Assembly (NCBI GenBank): GCA_007693435.1 | Contig: REDO01000055.1 | Location: 1 to 61,525, forward strand | Direction of reading: 5' to 3' | Source: Salinarimonadaceae bacterium | GTDB taxonomy: Bacteria; Pseudomonadota; Alphaproteobacteria; Rhizobiales; Beijerinckiaceae | Length of the DNA stretch: 61,525 bases | In this document: one piece after another, positions 52,011-59,483 of the stretch | Layout of the letters: each line of letters begins with the position of its first letter | Position numbering within the stretch: position 1 is the first letter of the stretch | Made by a program: the position numbers and the translations under genes | Notes under the pieces: model-generated | Told to the model about the DNA's origin: nothing | Seen by the model: only the letters and a program-made list of their open reading frames with translations | Databases searched by the model: none

Positions 52011-52538
52011 TCACTTGGCGGCGGGTTTCGCCGCTGCGGCCTTGGCCTTGGGCTCAGCCTTGGGCTTGGCCTTGGGCTCGGCCTTGGCCTTGGGCTCGGC
52101 CTTGGCCTTGGGCTCAGCCTTGGCCTTGGGCTCGACCTCGGTCTCGGCCTCGGACTTGGGCTCAGCTTTGGCTTTCGCCTTGGCGGGAGCCTTCTTGGCC
52201 TTCTTCTCTTCCGAAGGCTTCGCTCCGTCCGCGAGAATCTCGAGGATGCGGACCGTCGTCAGATCCTGACGGTGGCCGCGCTTGCGCTTCGAGTTCTGAC
52301 GGCGGCGCTTCTTGAAGGCGATGACCTTCGGGCCGCGCGTCAGTTCGACGATTTCGGCGATGACGGAGGCGCCCTCGACGAGCGGCGCGCCGACTTTCAC
52401 GTCGTCGCCGTTGGAGAGCAGCAGCACTTCGCCGAGCGTCACGCTCTCGCCCGCCTGGGCCGGGAGCCGTTCAATCGTAATCACATCATCGGCGGCCACG
52501 CGGTACTGCTTGCCGCCGGTTTTGATCACTGCGAACAT
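52011..52538 (-). CDS. rplU: 50S ribosomal protein L21 with long C-terminal extension
   Basis: The first 103 residues are standard L21 (MFAVIKTGGKQYRVAADD, then FKKRRRQNSKRKRGHRQ, TTVRILEI). The remaining 72 or so form a Lys/Ala/Glu/Pro tail (AKAEPKAKAEPK type). L21 normally ends near residue 103, but similar extensions are seen in some Hyphomicrobiales. The start at MFAVIK (52538) is favoured: GAGGA lies at a proper distance and the family starts there, whereas an ATG three codons earlier is too close to it. First gene of the L21-L27 operon. Confidence 0.95.
   Translation of the reverse strand: MFAVIKTGGKQYRVAADDVITIERLPAQAGESVTLGEVLLLSNGDDVKVGAPLVEGASVIAEIVELTRGPKVIAFKKRRRQNSKRKRGHRQDLTTVRILEILADGAKPSEEKKAKKAPAKAKAKAEPKSEAETEVEPKAKAEPKAKAEPKAKAEPKAKPKAEPKAKAAAAKPAAK
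52039..52134 (-). repeat. 18-bp coding repeats in the rplU tail
   Basis: The unit GCCTTGGCCTTGGGCTCG and close variants recur about five times on the plus strand, one with a 6-base insertion. They encode KAEPKA-type hexapeptides at the L21 C-terminus. Such repeats can vary in number by slippage, so length differences between strains are to be expected. Confidence 0.85.
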
Positions 52539-52634
52539 CGTTTTCATCCTCGTGTTCGTTCCGGCTCTCCGCCGCCGCGCGAATTATCGAATGGCGTTGG
52601 GGCCGGCTTTTTGCAGTTTCCGGCATCCCGCGCA

Positions 52635-53018
52635 TCACCTCTTGGAGGACGCGACGCGGGCGTTTTCTGCAGGTTGATTTGCAGGATGGTGGGGACTAGC
52701 GCGCAAACTGGTCCATGTCAACGAAAAGCTGCGCCCTTGCGGCGCTCCGAAAGCGCATCCGCCGGGGATGGGCCGCGCCTGGCGCGGCGGGGCCATGATG
52801 GCTTCGAGAATCGCCCGGCGCTGGAGCACGCGCGAAATCTCCCGCGAGACCGCCCGATGGAACCGCGCCTCACGGTCGCGCCCATCGCCGGCGGCGCGCC
52901 ACGCGGCCTCGTGGCTTTCGAAGAAGGCCCGGTCCCCGTGCGACGCGAGCAGATCGCGCACCTTGTCAGCGATTCGCCGCCGCCCCGTCCGCCACTTGAA
53001 TAAATCGAGTATCGACAT
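52635..53018 (-). CDS. Small hypothetical protein, 127 residues
   Basis: A start at 53018 (MSILDLFKWRTGRRRIADKV) has GGGAGGAA four bases upstream, a near-ideal ribosome site. The first 75 residues (through SREISRVLQRRAILEAI) look like a genuine charged helical protein. The C-terminal third (APPRQARPIPGGCAFG onward) is less convincing. No domain is recognised. It lies between rplU and the divergent uvrC, next to the AT-rich pocket that could hold its promoter. A real gene is likely but unproven. Confidence 0.55.
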   Translation of the reverse strand: MSILDLFKWRTGRRRIADKVRDLLASHGDRAFFESHEAAWRAAGDGRDREARFHRAVSREISRVLQRRAILEAIMAPPRQARPIPGGCAFGAPQGRSFSLTWTSLRASPHHPANQPAENARVASSKR

Positions 53019-53084
53019 GGGTTCCTCCCGAGCGACGCAATCTCTCAACGTCGAATCGTGAAATGATCCGGAGGATTTTTGTGT

Positions 53085-53185
53085 TCCCTTTGACCAGATG
53101 GCAATTATGAATCGATATGCTCAATCCATGACTGTGGACTAGCAGTTTTTATTTTAATTTGTCGAATTTTTCTATTCTAATACAT
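53085..53185. promoter_or_regulatory. AT-rich pocket between small gene and uvrC
   Basis: Bases 53101-53180 contain only 24 G or C out of 80 (30 percent), against about two thirds in the rest of the window. The run GCAGTTTTTATTTTAATTTG stands out. The pocket lies in the 289-base divergent region and may hold promoters, a curved-DNA or nucleoid-protein site, or a remnant of acquired DNA. Confidence 0.5.
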
Positions 53186-53307
53186 GCGTTACGATCGGAC
53201 GATGCTGTACCGCAGGGGGACGGCCGTCGGCGCATGCCCCCTTCCAGCAAGCGCCGCGCCAACGGCGCGGCGTCGCGACGCTTCCGTCCGGCCTCCGCAT
53301 CGCCTAA

Positions 53308-55323
53308 ATGGCGCTTATGAGCGCAGAACCGTCAGACACGGACGATCATGCTCCCGGCGCCACCGCCGGGTTCGTCATCGACGGGGACCGACCGCCGCGC
53401 GCCGCCGCGGGCGAGCCTGCCGGCATGGAGGTCATCCGCCAGTTCTGGACGAACCTGCCGAACAAGCCCGGCGTCTACCGCATGATCGACGCGCAGGGCG
53501 AGGTGCTCTACGTCGGCAAGGCCAAGAGCCTGAAGGCGCGCGTCGGCTCCTACGCCCGCGGCCATGCGCATTCCAACCGCATCGCGCGGATGATCGCCGA
53601 CACGGTCCAGATGGAGTTCGTGACGACGGGCACGGAATCCGAGGCGCTGCTGCTCGAGGCCAATCTGATCAAGCAGCTGCGGCCGCGCTACAATGTGCTG
53701 CTGCGTGACGACAAGTCCCTGCCCTATATCCTCGTCACCGAGGACGAACGGGGGCCGCAGCTCACCAAGCATCGCGGCGCGCGGACGCGAAAAGGGGCCT
53801 ATTTCGGCCCCTTCGCCAGCGTCTGGGCGGTCAACCGCACGATGACGGCGCTGCAGCGCGCCTTTCTCCTGCGCACCTGCTCCGATTCGTATTTCGACAA
53901 CCGCACCCGCCCGTGCCTGCTCTTCCAGATCAAGCGCTGCTCCGGCCCCTGCACGGGAGAGATCGCCCGCGAGGATTACGCGGCGCTGGCCGGCGAGGCG
54001 CGCGACTTCCTCGCCGGCAAGAGCTCGAAGGTGAAGGAGCGCCTTGCGGCGGACATGCAGGCGGCGTCGGACGCGCTTGAGTTCGAGCGCGCGGCGCGCT
54101 GCCGCGACCGCCTCGCCGCGCTCTCCGCCATCCAGTCGACGCAAGGGGTGAACACCCGGAGCGTCGAGGAGGCGGACGTCGTCGCCATCGCCGAGGAGGG
54201 CGGGCAGTTCTGCGTCGAGGTCTTCTTCTTCCGCAACTGGCAGAACTGGGGCAACCGAGCCTACTTCCCGAAAGCCGACAAGTCGCTCTCCACGGAGGAG
54301 GTGCTGACTTCGTTCCTCGTTCAGTTCTACTCGGACAAGCCGCCGCCCCGGCAGGTGCTGATCTCGCAGGAGATCGAGGAGGGCCCGGTCGTCGCCGCCG
54401 CGCTCTCGGCGCGGGCGGGATCGAAGGTCGAGGTGATCGCGCCGAGGCGCGGCGAGCGCCGGCAGATCGTCGAGAACGCGCAGCGCAACGCCCGCGAGGC
54501 GCTGGGGCGCCGGCTCGCCGACACCGCCTCGCAGCAGCGCCTGCTCGACCTCGTCGCCGACGCGCTGGGGCTCGAACGCAGCCCCCGCCGGGTCGAGGTC
54601 TACGACAATTCGCACATTTCGGGCGCCAATGCGGTCGGCGCGATGATCGTCGCCGGCGCGGCGGGCTTCATGAAGACGCATTACCGCACCTTCAACATGC
54701 CCCTCGATACCGTGAACGCCGGCGACGATTTCGCCATGATGCGCGAAATGCTGCGCCGGCGTTTCGCGCGCCTGCTCAAGGAGGCGCCGCGCGCGCCCGC
54801 CCCGGCGGAAACCGACGCCCCCGTCGAGGAGCCCGGCTGGCAGGAGGAGAACGCCGACGAGTTCCCGGCCTGGCCGGACCTCGTGCTGATCGACGGCGGG
54901 CAGGGCCAGGTCTCGGGCGTGCGCGCCATCCTCGCCGAACTCGGCGCGGGCGACGTGCCGGTGATCGGCGTCGCCAAGGGGCAGGACCGCGAGGCGGGGC
55001 GTGAGACCTTCTTCACCGAGGGAAGAGCCCCTTTTCGCCTGCCGCCGCGCGATCCGGCGCTCTATTTCATCCAGCGCCTGCGCGACGAGGCGCATCGCTT
55101 CGCCATCGGCGCGCATCGGGCCAAGCGCAAGCGCGAGATCGCCAAAAACCCGCTCGACGAGATTCCGGGCGTCGGCCCGACGCGCAAGCGCGCGCTCCTG
55201 CATCATTTCGGCACCGTCAAGGCGATCCGCCGCGCGGGGCTGGACGATCTGATGCGCACGCCCGGGATCAACGAGGCGACGGCGCGGGCGGTGCACGATT
55301 TCTTTCACGAAGGGGGCGGGTGA
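53308..55323 (+). CDS. uvrC: Excinuclease ABC subunit C
   Basis: Makes both incisions in nucleotide excision repair. The 671-residue protein has an N-terminal GIY-YIG nuclease (about residues 50-130; [28 protein letters not shown]) and a UvrB-binding UVR motif near 255 ([22 protein letters not shown]). The RNase H-like nuclease ([17 protein letters not shown] and [11 protein letters not shown]) follows. It ends in a double helix-hairpin-helix ([25 protein letters not shown]). The first 40 residues are variable; other starts are possible. No clear ribosome site precedes it. Its end overlaps the convergent kinase by 19 bases. Confidence 0.95.
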   Translation: MALMSAEPSDTDDHAPGATAGFVIDGDRPPRAAAGEPAGMEVIRQFWTNLPNKPGVYRMIDAQGEVLYVGKAKSLKARVGSYARGHAHSNRIARMIADTVQMEFVTTGTESEALLLEANLIKQLRPRYNVLLRDDKSLPYILVTEDERGPQLTKHRGARTRKGAYFGPFASVWAVNRTMTALQRAFLLRTCSDSYFDNRTRPCLLFQIKRCSGPCTGEIAREDYAALAGEARDFLAGKSSKVKERLAADMQAASDALEFERAARCRDRLAALSAIQSTQGVNTRSVEEADVVAIAEEGGQFCVEVFFFRNWQNWGNRAYFPKADKSLSTEEVLTSFLVQFYSDKPPPRQVLISQEIEEGPVVAAALSARAGSKVEVIAPRRGERRQIVENAQRNAREALGRRLADTASQQRLLDLVADALGLERSPRRVEVYDNSHISGANAVGAMIVAGAAGFMKTHYRTFNMPLDTVNAGDDFAMMREMLRRRFARLLKEAPRAPAPAETDAPVEEPGWQEENADEFPAWPDLVLIDGGQGQVSGVRAILAELGAGDVPVIGVAKGQDREAGRETFFTEGRAPFRLPPRDPALYFIQRLRDEAHRFAIGAHRAKRKREIAKNPLDEIPGVGPTRKRALLHHFGTVKAIRRAGLDDLMRTPGINEATARAVHDFFHEGGG

Positions 55324-56588
55324 GAGGCGCTCCCGATCGGAAGCCGCGCCTCGAACTGGGCGCCCGGCCCTTCAGCCTCGCGCAGCCTGACGGAGCCCCC
55401 GTGCTTTTCGGCGATCTGTCGCACCAGCGATAGCCCGAGCCCCCAGCCGCCTGCGGCTTCCGAGGCCCCCTGCGGCCGGAAAAAGCGCTCGAAAATCCGC
55501 TCCCCGATGTCGGGCGGCAATCCGGGGCCGTGATCGCGGATGAGGATGACCGCCATTCCCCCCTCCTGCGAGACGCGGATATCGATCGGCGGCGCGCCGT
55601 GCCGGACGGCGTTGAGGATGAGGTTGCGGATCAGGCGCCGCAGCAGGCGCTCGTCGCCCTGCGCCAGCGGACAGGCGCCGCTGACGGTGATTTCGCCCTC
55701 GGGAAGGTCCGCGTATGCCGCCTCTTCGGCGCTCAGCGCCACGAGATCGACCGGCTCCAGACGCTCCAGCGCATCGGGGCGGTCGAGCCGGCTCGCCAGG
55801 AGGATCTCCTCGACGAGTTCGTCCACCTCCGCGAGATTGCGGACGATCTCCGCCCGCAGCGCCTCGCTCGGCTGCTCCGCCTGCCGATCCACCGCGAGCC
55901 GCAGCCGGGCGAGGGGCGAGCGCAATTCGTGGCTGGCGTTGGCGAGCAGGCTGCGATGCGCCTCGATCAGGCGCTCGATGCGCTCGGCGGCTAAGTTGAA
56001 GCCGGCTGCGAGCGCCGCGATTTCGTCCTTGCCCTCGACCGGGACGCGCGGAAGCCGGGCATCGTCTCCCCATTTTCCGACGCCGTCGCGCAGCCGCTCC
56101 AGCCGGCGCGTCAGGCTGCGCACCAGCGGATAGGCCCCGAGCCCGATCACGATCGCGGCGCCGCTGATCGGCAGGAGGGGATTGCGGGACGTCCCGCCGT
56201 CGATCGGCTCCCCGAATCGCGCGACGACCTGGCTCCCGTCTTCGAGCGCGCCGGCGAGGAAATATCCGCGCTCCAGCCCCCGCCGGCGCCGCAAGGCGTC
56301 GATATGCGGGGGGAAGGGTCCGCCGGCCGAGACGATCAGGCCGCCATCGGCGTCGAAAACGGCGATGTCGATGCGCAGCGCGTCGGCAAGCCGCAAAACG
56401 TCGCCGGCGAGGCTTTCCCGATCGAGGGGCGCGCTGAAATAGGTCTGGACGAAATGCTGGCGACGCTCGCTCCAGTCGAACCCCTCCGCGCCCGCGCCCA
56501 GCCGAAACAGGGCCGCTCCCGCCGCCACCACGAGCACGAGCGAAGCGATGATCGTGAGATAGACCTTCCAGAACAGGCGGCTGCGCAT
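55305..56588 (-). CDS. Sensor histidine kinase, CpxA-like
   Basis: A 427-residue inner-membrane kinase. An N-terminal membrane helix ([20 protein letters not shown]) and a second near 145 ([18 protein letters not shown]) bracket a periplasmic sensor. A HAMP linker leads to the phospho-acceptor in [21 protein letters not shown] and an ATPase domain with [17 protein letters not shown] and GWGLGLSLV. It is the last gene of the Spy-like-regulator-kinase unit, 11 bases after the regulator. Signal is likely envelope or metal stress, inferred from the CpxP-like neighbour. Confidence 0.92.
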   Translation of the reverse strand: MRSRLFWKVYLTIIASLVLVVAAGAALFRLGAGAEGFDWSERRQHFVQTYFSAPLDRESLAGDVLRLADALRIDIAVFDADGGLIVSAGGPFPPHIDALRRRRGLERGYFLAGALEDGSQVVARFGEPIDGGTSRNPLLPISGAAIVIGLGAYPLVRSLTRRLERLRDGVGKWGDDARLPRVPVEGKDEIAALAAGFNLAAERIERLIEAHRSLLANASHELRSPLARLRLAVDRQAEQPSEALRAEIVRNLAEVDELVEEILLASRLDRPDALERLEPVDLVALSAEEAAYADLPEGEITVSGACPLAQGDERLLRRLIRNLILNAVRHGAPPIDIRVSQEGGMAVILIRDHGPGLPPDIGERIFERFFRPQGASEAAGGWGLGLSLVRQIAEKHGGSVRLREAEGPGAQFEARLPIGSASHPPPS

Positions 56589-56599
56589 GCGTGAATCCT

Positions 56600-57295
56600 T
56601 CAGCCTTCGCCGTCCTGGCGGCGGGCGAACACGTAGCCCGCCCCGCGAACGGTGAGGATCCGCTTCGGCCTGCGCGGATCGTCCTCGATCGCCGCCCGGA
56701 TTCGCGAGATGTGGACGTCGATGGAGCGGTCGAAAGCCTCCAGCTCCTCGCCCCTGACGAGATCCAGCAGCTGTTCCCGGCTCATCACGCGCCCGGCATG
56801 GGCGGCGAAGGCGGCAAGCAGGTCGAACTGATAGCTCGTCAGCGGCTTCTCCTCGCCGCGAACGCGAACGGCGCGCGCCCCCTCGTCGATCTCGAGCTGT
56901 CCGAACCGGGCGACGCGGGCCGACGCCGGAGCATGGCGCCGGCGCAGGATCGCCTTGAGGCGCGCCAGCAATTCGCGGGGATTGAAGGGCTTGGGCAGAT
57001 AATCGTCCGCGCCCAGTTCGAGCCCGACGATCCGGTCGGTCTCGTCCCCCTTGGCCGTCAGCATCAGGATCGGCACGTCGTGACGGGCGCGAATGCGGCG
57101 GCAGACTTCGAGGCCGTCGATGCCGGGCATCATCAGATCCAGCACGACGATATCGGGCGGGTCGCGGCTCAGCGCCTGCATTCCGGCCTCTCCGTCCGCC
57201 GCGCGGCGCGCCTCGAGCCCCTCCTGCCCGAGATAATCCACCAGCATGGCCGACAGCCTCGCATCGTCGTCGATGATCAGGACCCTGCCAGCCAT
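56600..57295 (-). CDS. OmpR-family response regulator, CpxR-like
   Basis: A 231-residue regulator with a receiver domain (RVLIIDDDARLSAMLVDYL, phospho-acceptor D in VVLDLMMPG near residue 50, LTAKGDETD). A winged-helix domain from about residue 130 (LEIDEGARAVRVRGEEKPLTSYQFDLL ... RTVRGAGYVF type) follows. The start at 57295 (MAGRVLIIDDD) is preferred to a longer frame because the family begins there. It is followed at 11 bases by its probable kinase and preceded by the Spy/CpxP-like gene. Confidence 0.94.
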   Translation of the reverse strand: MAGRVLIIDDDARLSAMLVDYLGQEGLEARRAADGEAGMQALSRDPPDIVVLDLMMPGIDGLEVCRRIRARHDVPILMLTAKGDETDRIVGLELGADDYLPKPFNPRELLARLKAILRRRHAPASARVARFGQLEIDEGARAVRVRGEEKPLTSYQFDLLAAFAAHAGRVMSREQLLDLVRGEELEAFDRSIDVHISRIRAAIEDDPRRPKRILTVRGAGYVFARRQDGEG

Positions 57296-57324
57296 GCCAG
57301 ATATCTCTCCGCGAAAGCCCCGTT

Positions 57325-57882
57325 TCACCAACGGCGACGATGGCGCGCCTCGGCCAGATTGTCGATCAGCGCCTTGCGCTCCTCGACGGTGAGTTTTTCG
57401 GCAGCGTCGAGCAATCCCGCAAGCGCCCGGCGCGATGCCTGGTCGACGCCCTCGATCCGCGTCCGGCGCAAAGTCTCCGCCGCCTCACGGTCGATGGTCG
57501 GCGCAGTGAGGATGCGGATCGCCTCTTCGCGGGTGTCGCGCATCCCCATCATGATGGGCAGGACGTCGTCGGCGGCGCCCCGCACGATGGTCGCGACCTC
57601 CTGCGAGGTCCCGCTCGCCGCGCCCGCATCGGTGAGCGCGCGCTGGACGCGCCATTCGGCGAAGTCGAGCCCCATGCCGCCCATCATGGAGTGCATCCGG
57701 GATTGCCCGCCCCAACCGTGGGACGAGCCGCTCGACATGGCGACATTGACGCCGGCGACCGCCGCGATCGCGACTCCGCCGATGACGGCGTAGCGCCAGG
57801 CGCGCGACTTTGCGGGCGCCGCCTGCGGGTTGCTGGAGGGGGAAGCGTTCTCGGGGGAAGCGTTCTCGGGCTGGTTCGTCAT
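57325..57882 (-). CDS. Periplasmic Spy/CpxP-like protein (heavy-metal sensor type), membrane-anchored
   Basis: A 185-residue protein with an N-terminal low-complexity stretch (ENASPENASPSSNPQ), one membrane helix (YAVIGGVAIAAVAGVNVAM, about 31-50) and a methionine-rich segment (SRMHSMMGGMG). A helical CpxP/Spy-like domain (LPIMMGMRDTREEAIRILTAPTIDREA) then carries KLTVEERKAL as an LTxxQ-like element. It heads a unit with a response regulator and a kinase, as in cpxP-cpxRA or metal-responsive systems. Adjacent on the plus strand is pgsA. Confidence 0.8.
   Translation of the reverse strand: MTNQPENASPENASPSSNPQAAPAKSRAWRYAVIGGVAIAAVAGVNVAMSSGSSHGWGGQSRMHSMMGGMGLDFAEWRVQRALTDAGAASGTSQEVATIVRGAADDVLPIMMGMRDTREEAIRILTAPTIDREAAETLRRTRIEGVDQASRRALAGLLDAAEKLTVEERKALIDNLAEARHRRRW
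57839..57868 (-). repeat. 15-bp tandem duplication in Spy-like N-terminus
   Basis: GGGGAAGCGTTCTCG occurs twice in direct succession on the plus strand and encodes the doubled ENASP peptide near the protein N-terminus. The two copies are identical, suggesting a recent duplication. Confidence 0.85.
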
Positions 57883-58136
57883 GGTCTCTCTCCTGTTCCG
57901 GGGCGGCGGATCGTCGCTCGCCCCCTTTCGGCCCGTAGAGGAGTAAGGCCCGCTCGTTGCTCTCCTTCCGGTGGATCGTAAAGTTGTGTTGCGCGCTTCA
58001 GCGGACTTCGACGGCGGCTGGATCGGGACACGGCGATTTACAGATCAGCGGCTTCGGTGCTACTCGGGAGGCGGATCAGACGTCACTTCACGAGCGGGCC
58101 GGCTTCGCCCTGAAACCACAAAATTGTTCGCCCGAC

Positions 58137-58718
58137 ATGCAACGAAACAATCTGCTCGCGCTGCCGAACCTGCTGACCTACGGCCGCTGCCTGGCCGTTC
58201 CGGCCGTGGTCGCGCTGCTGTTCTGGTCGGAGCATCACGGCGCGCGCTGGTGGGCGCTGGGAATCTTCGTCGCCGCTGCGATCACCGATTATTTCGACGG
58301 GTATCTGGCCCGCGCCTGGAACCAGCAATCGGCTCTGGGGCGCATGCTCGATCCGATCGCGGACAAGCTCCTCGTCGCGGCGGTGCTTTTCATGCTGGTG
58401 CGCGACGGCACGATCGAGAGCTTCACGATCTGGGCGGCGATCGTGATCCTGTGTCGCGAGATTCTCGTCTCGGGACTGCGCGAATACCTCGCGGCGCTCA
58501 AGGTGAGCGTGCCCGTGAGCGCGCTCGCCAAATGGAAGACGGCCGTGCAGCTCATCGCCGTCGGTTTTCTCGTGGCGGGACCGGCCGGCGACGCCGTGGT
58601 TCCGGGCACGACGCTGATCGGCACGGTCCTGCTTTGGATTTCGGCTATCCTCACCATCTATACCGGATGGGACTATATGCGCGCGAGCCTGCGCCATATG
58701 GTCGATGAGGGAACCTGA
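58137..58718 (+). CDS. pgsA: CDP-diacylglycerol-glycerol-3-phosphate 3-phosphatidyltransferase
   Basis: Commits CDP-diacylglycerol to phosphatidylglycerol in the inner membrane. The 193-residue protein carries the CDP-alcohol phosphotransferase motif DYFDGYLARAWNQQSALGRMLDPIADK near residue 50, and four to five membrane helices. The ATG at 58137 (MQRNNLLALPNLLTYGRCL) matches family starts; the longer frame is not conserved. It precedes moaD by 4 bases, as is usual in the order uvrC-pgsA-moaD-moaE. Confidence 0.95.
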   Translation: MQRNNLLALPNLLTYGRCLAVPAVVALLFWSEHHGARWWALGIFVAAAITDYFDGYLARAWNQQSALGRMLDPIADKLLVAAVLFMLVRDGTIESFTIWAAIVILCREILVSGLREYLAALKVSVPVSALAKWKTAVQLIAVGFLVAGPAGDAVVPGTTLIGTVLLWISAILTIYTGWDYMRASLRHMVDEGT

Positions 58719-58722
58719 GCGA

Positions 58723-58980
58723 ATGAGCGTGAAAGTCGTCTATTTCGCCTGGCTGAGAGAACGCATCGGCAAGCCCGAGGAGACGATCGATCCGCCCGCT
58801 GGCGTGACGACGATCGCCGATCTCGCCGCCCATCTCGCGGGGCTCGGCGAGGAATACGCCTACGCGTTCGAGAACCCCTCGATCGTGCGCGCGGCGATCG
58901 ATCGCGTCCATGCGAAACCCGATGCGCCGATCGCAGGAGCGCGCGAAATCGCCTTCTTCCCGCCCATGACCGGCGGCTGA
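58723..58980 (+). CDS. moaD: Molybdopterin synthase small subunit
   Basis: An 85-residue ubiquitin-fold sulfur carrier for molybdopterin. The signature is the C-terminal FFPPMTGG with the diglycine that becomes a thiocarboxylate. The ATG at 58723 follows GAACCTGAGCG and is favoured over an ATG at 58705 that overlaps pgsA. The next gene is its partner moaE, 14 bases on. Confidence 0.94.
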   Translation: MSVKVVYFAWLRERIGKPEETIDPPAGVTTIADLAAHLAGLGEEYAYAFENPSIVRAAIDRVHAKPDAPIAGAREIAFFPPMTGG

Positions 58981-58994
58981 GCGGAGGAAGCCGA

Positions 58995-59477
58995 ATGCGT
59001 CCAACCGTCGCAGACGCCCGGACTTCGCCCGTCATCCGAGTCCAGAGCGAGGATTTCGACGTCGCCGCCGAGATCGCGGCGCTGGCCGGCGGACGGACGG
59101 ATATCGGCGCGATCGTCACCTTCACCGGATTGTGCCGCGACGAGGGCGGGCGGCTCGCGGCGCTCGAGCTCGAGCATTATCCCGGCATGGCCGAGGGGGA
59201 GATCGCGCGCGTCGCGCAGGAGGCCGCCCGGCGCTGGCCGCTCACGGGGCTCGTCGCGATCCACCGTTACGGGCTGATCCGTCCGGGCGAGAACATCGTC
59301 CTCGTCGTCGCGGCCTCCGCGCATCGCCGCGCCGCCTTCGAGGCGGCCGATTTCATGATGGATTTCCTCAAGAGCCGCGCGCCGTTCTGGAAGCGCGAGC
59401 ACCCGCGCGAGGGCGGGGCCGGCGCCTGGGTCGAGGCCAAGGACGAGGACGAAGACGCGCTCGGGCGCTGGGACTGA
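58995..59477 (+). CDS. moaE: Molybdopterin synthase large subunit
   Basis: Inserts two sulfurs into precursor Z together with MoaD. The 160-residue protein shows GAIVTFTGLCRDE near residue 38, LELEHYPGMAE near 55 and RYGLIRPGENIVLVVAASAHR. The catalytic lysine region is DFLKSRAPFWKREH. GGAGGA lies 7 bases before the ATG. Its stop is 6 bases from the convergent PAS kinase. Confidence 0.95.
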   Translation: MRPTVADARTSPVIRVQSEDFDVAAEIAALAGGRTDIGAIVTFTGLCRDEGGRLAALELEHYPGMAEGEIARVAQEAARRWPLTGLVAIHRYGLIRPGENIVLVVAASAHRRAAFEAADFMMDFLKSRAPFWKREHPREGGAGAWVEAKDEDEDALGRWD

Positions 59478-59483
59478 CCGGGC

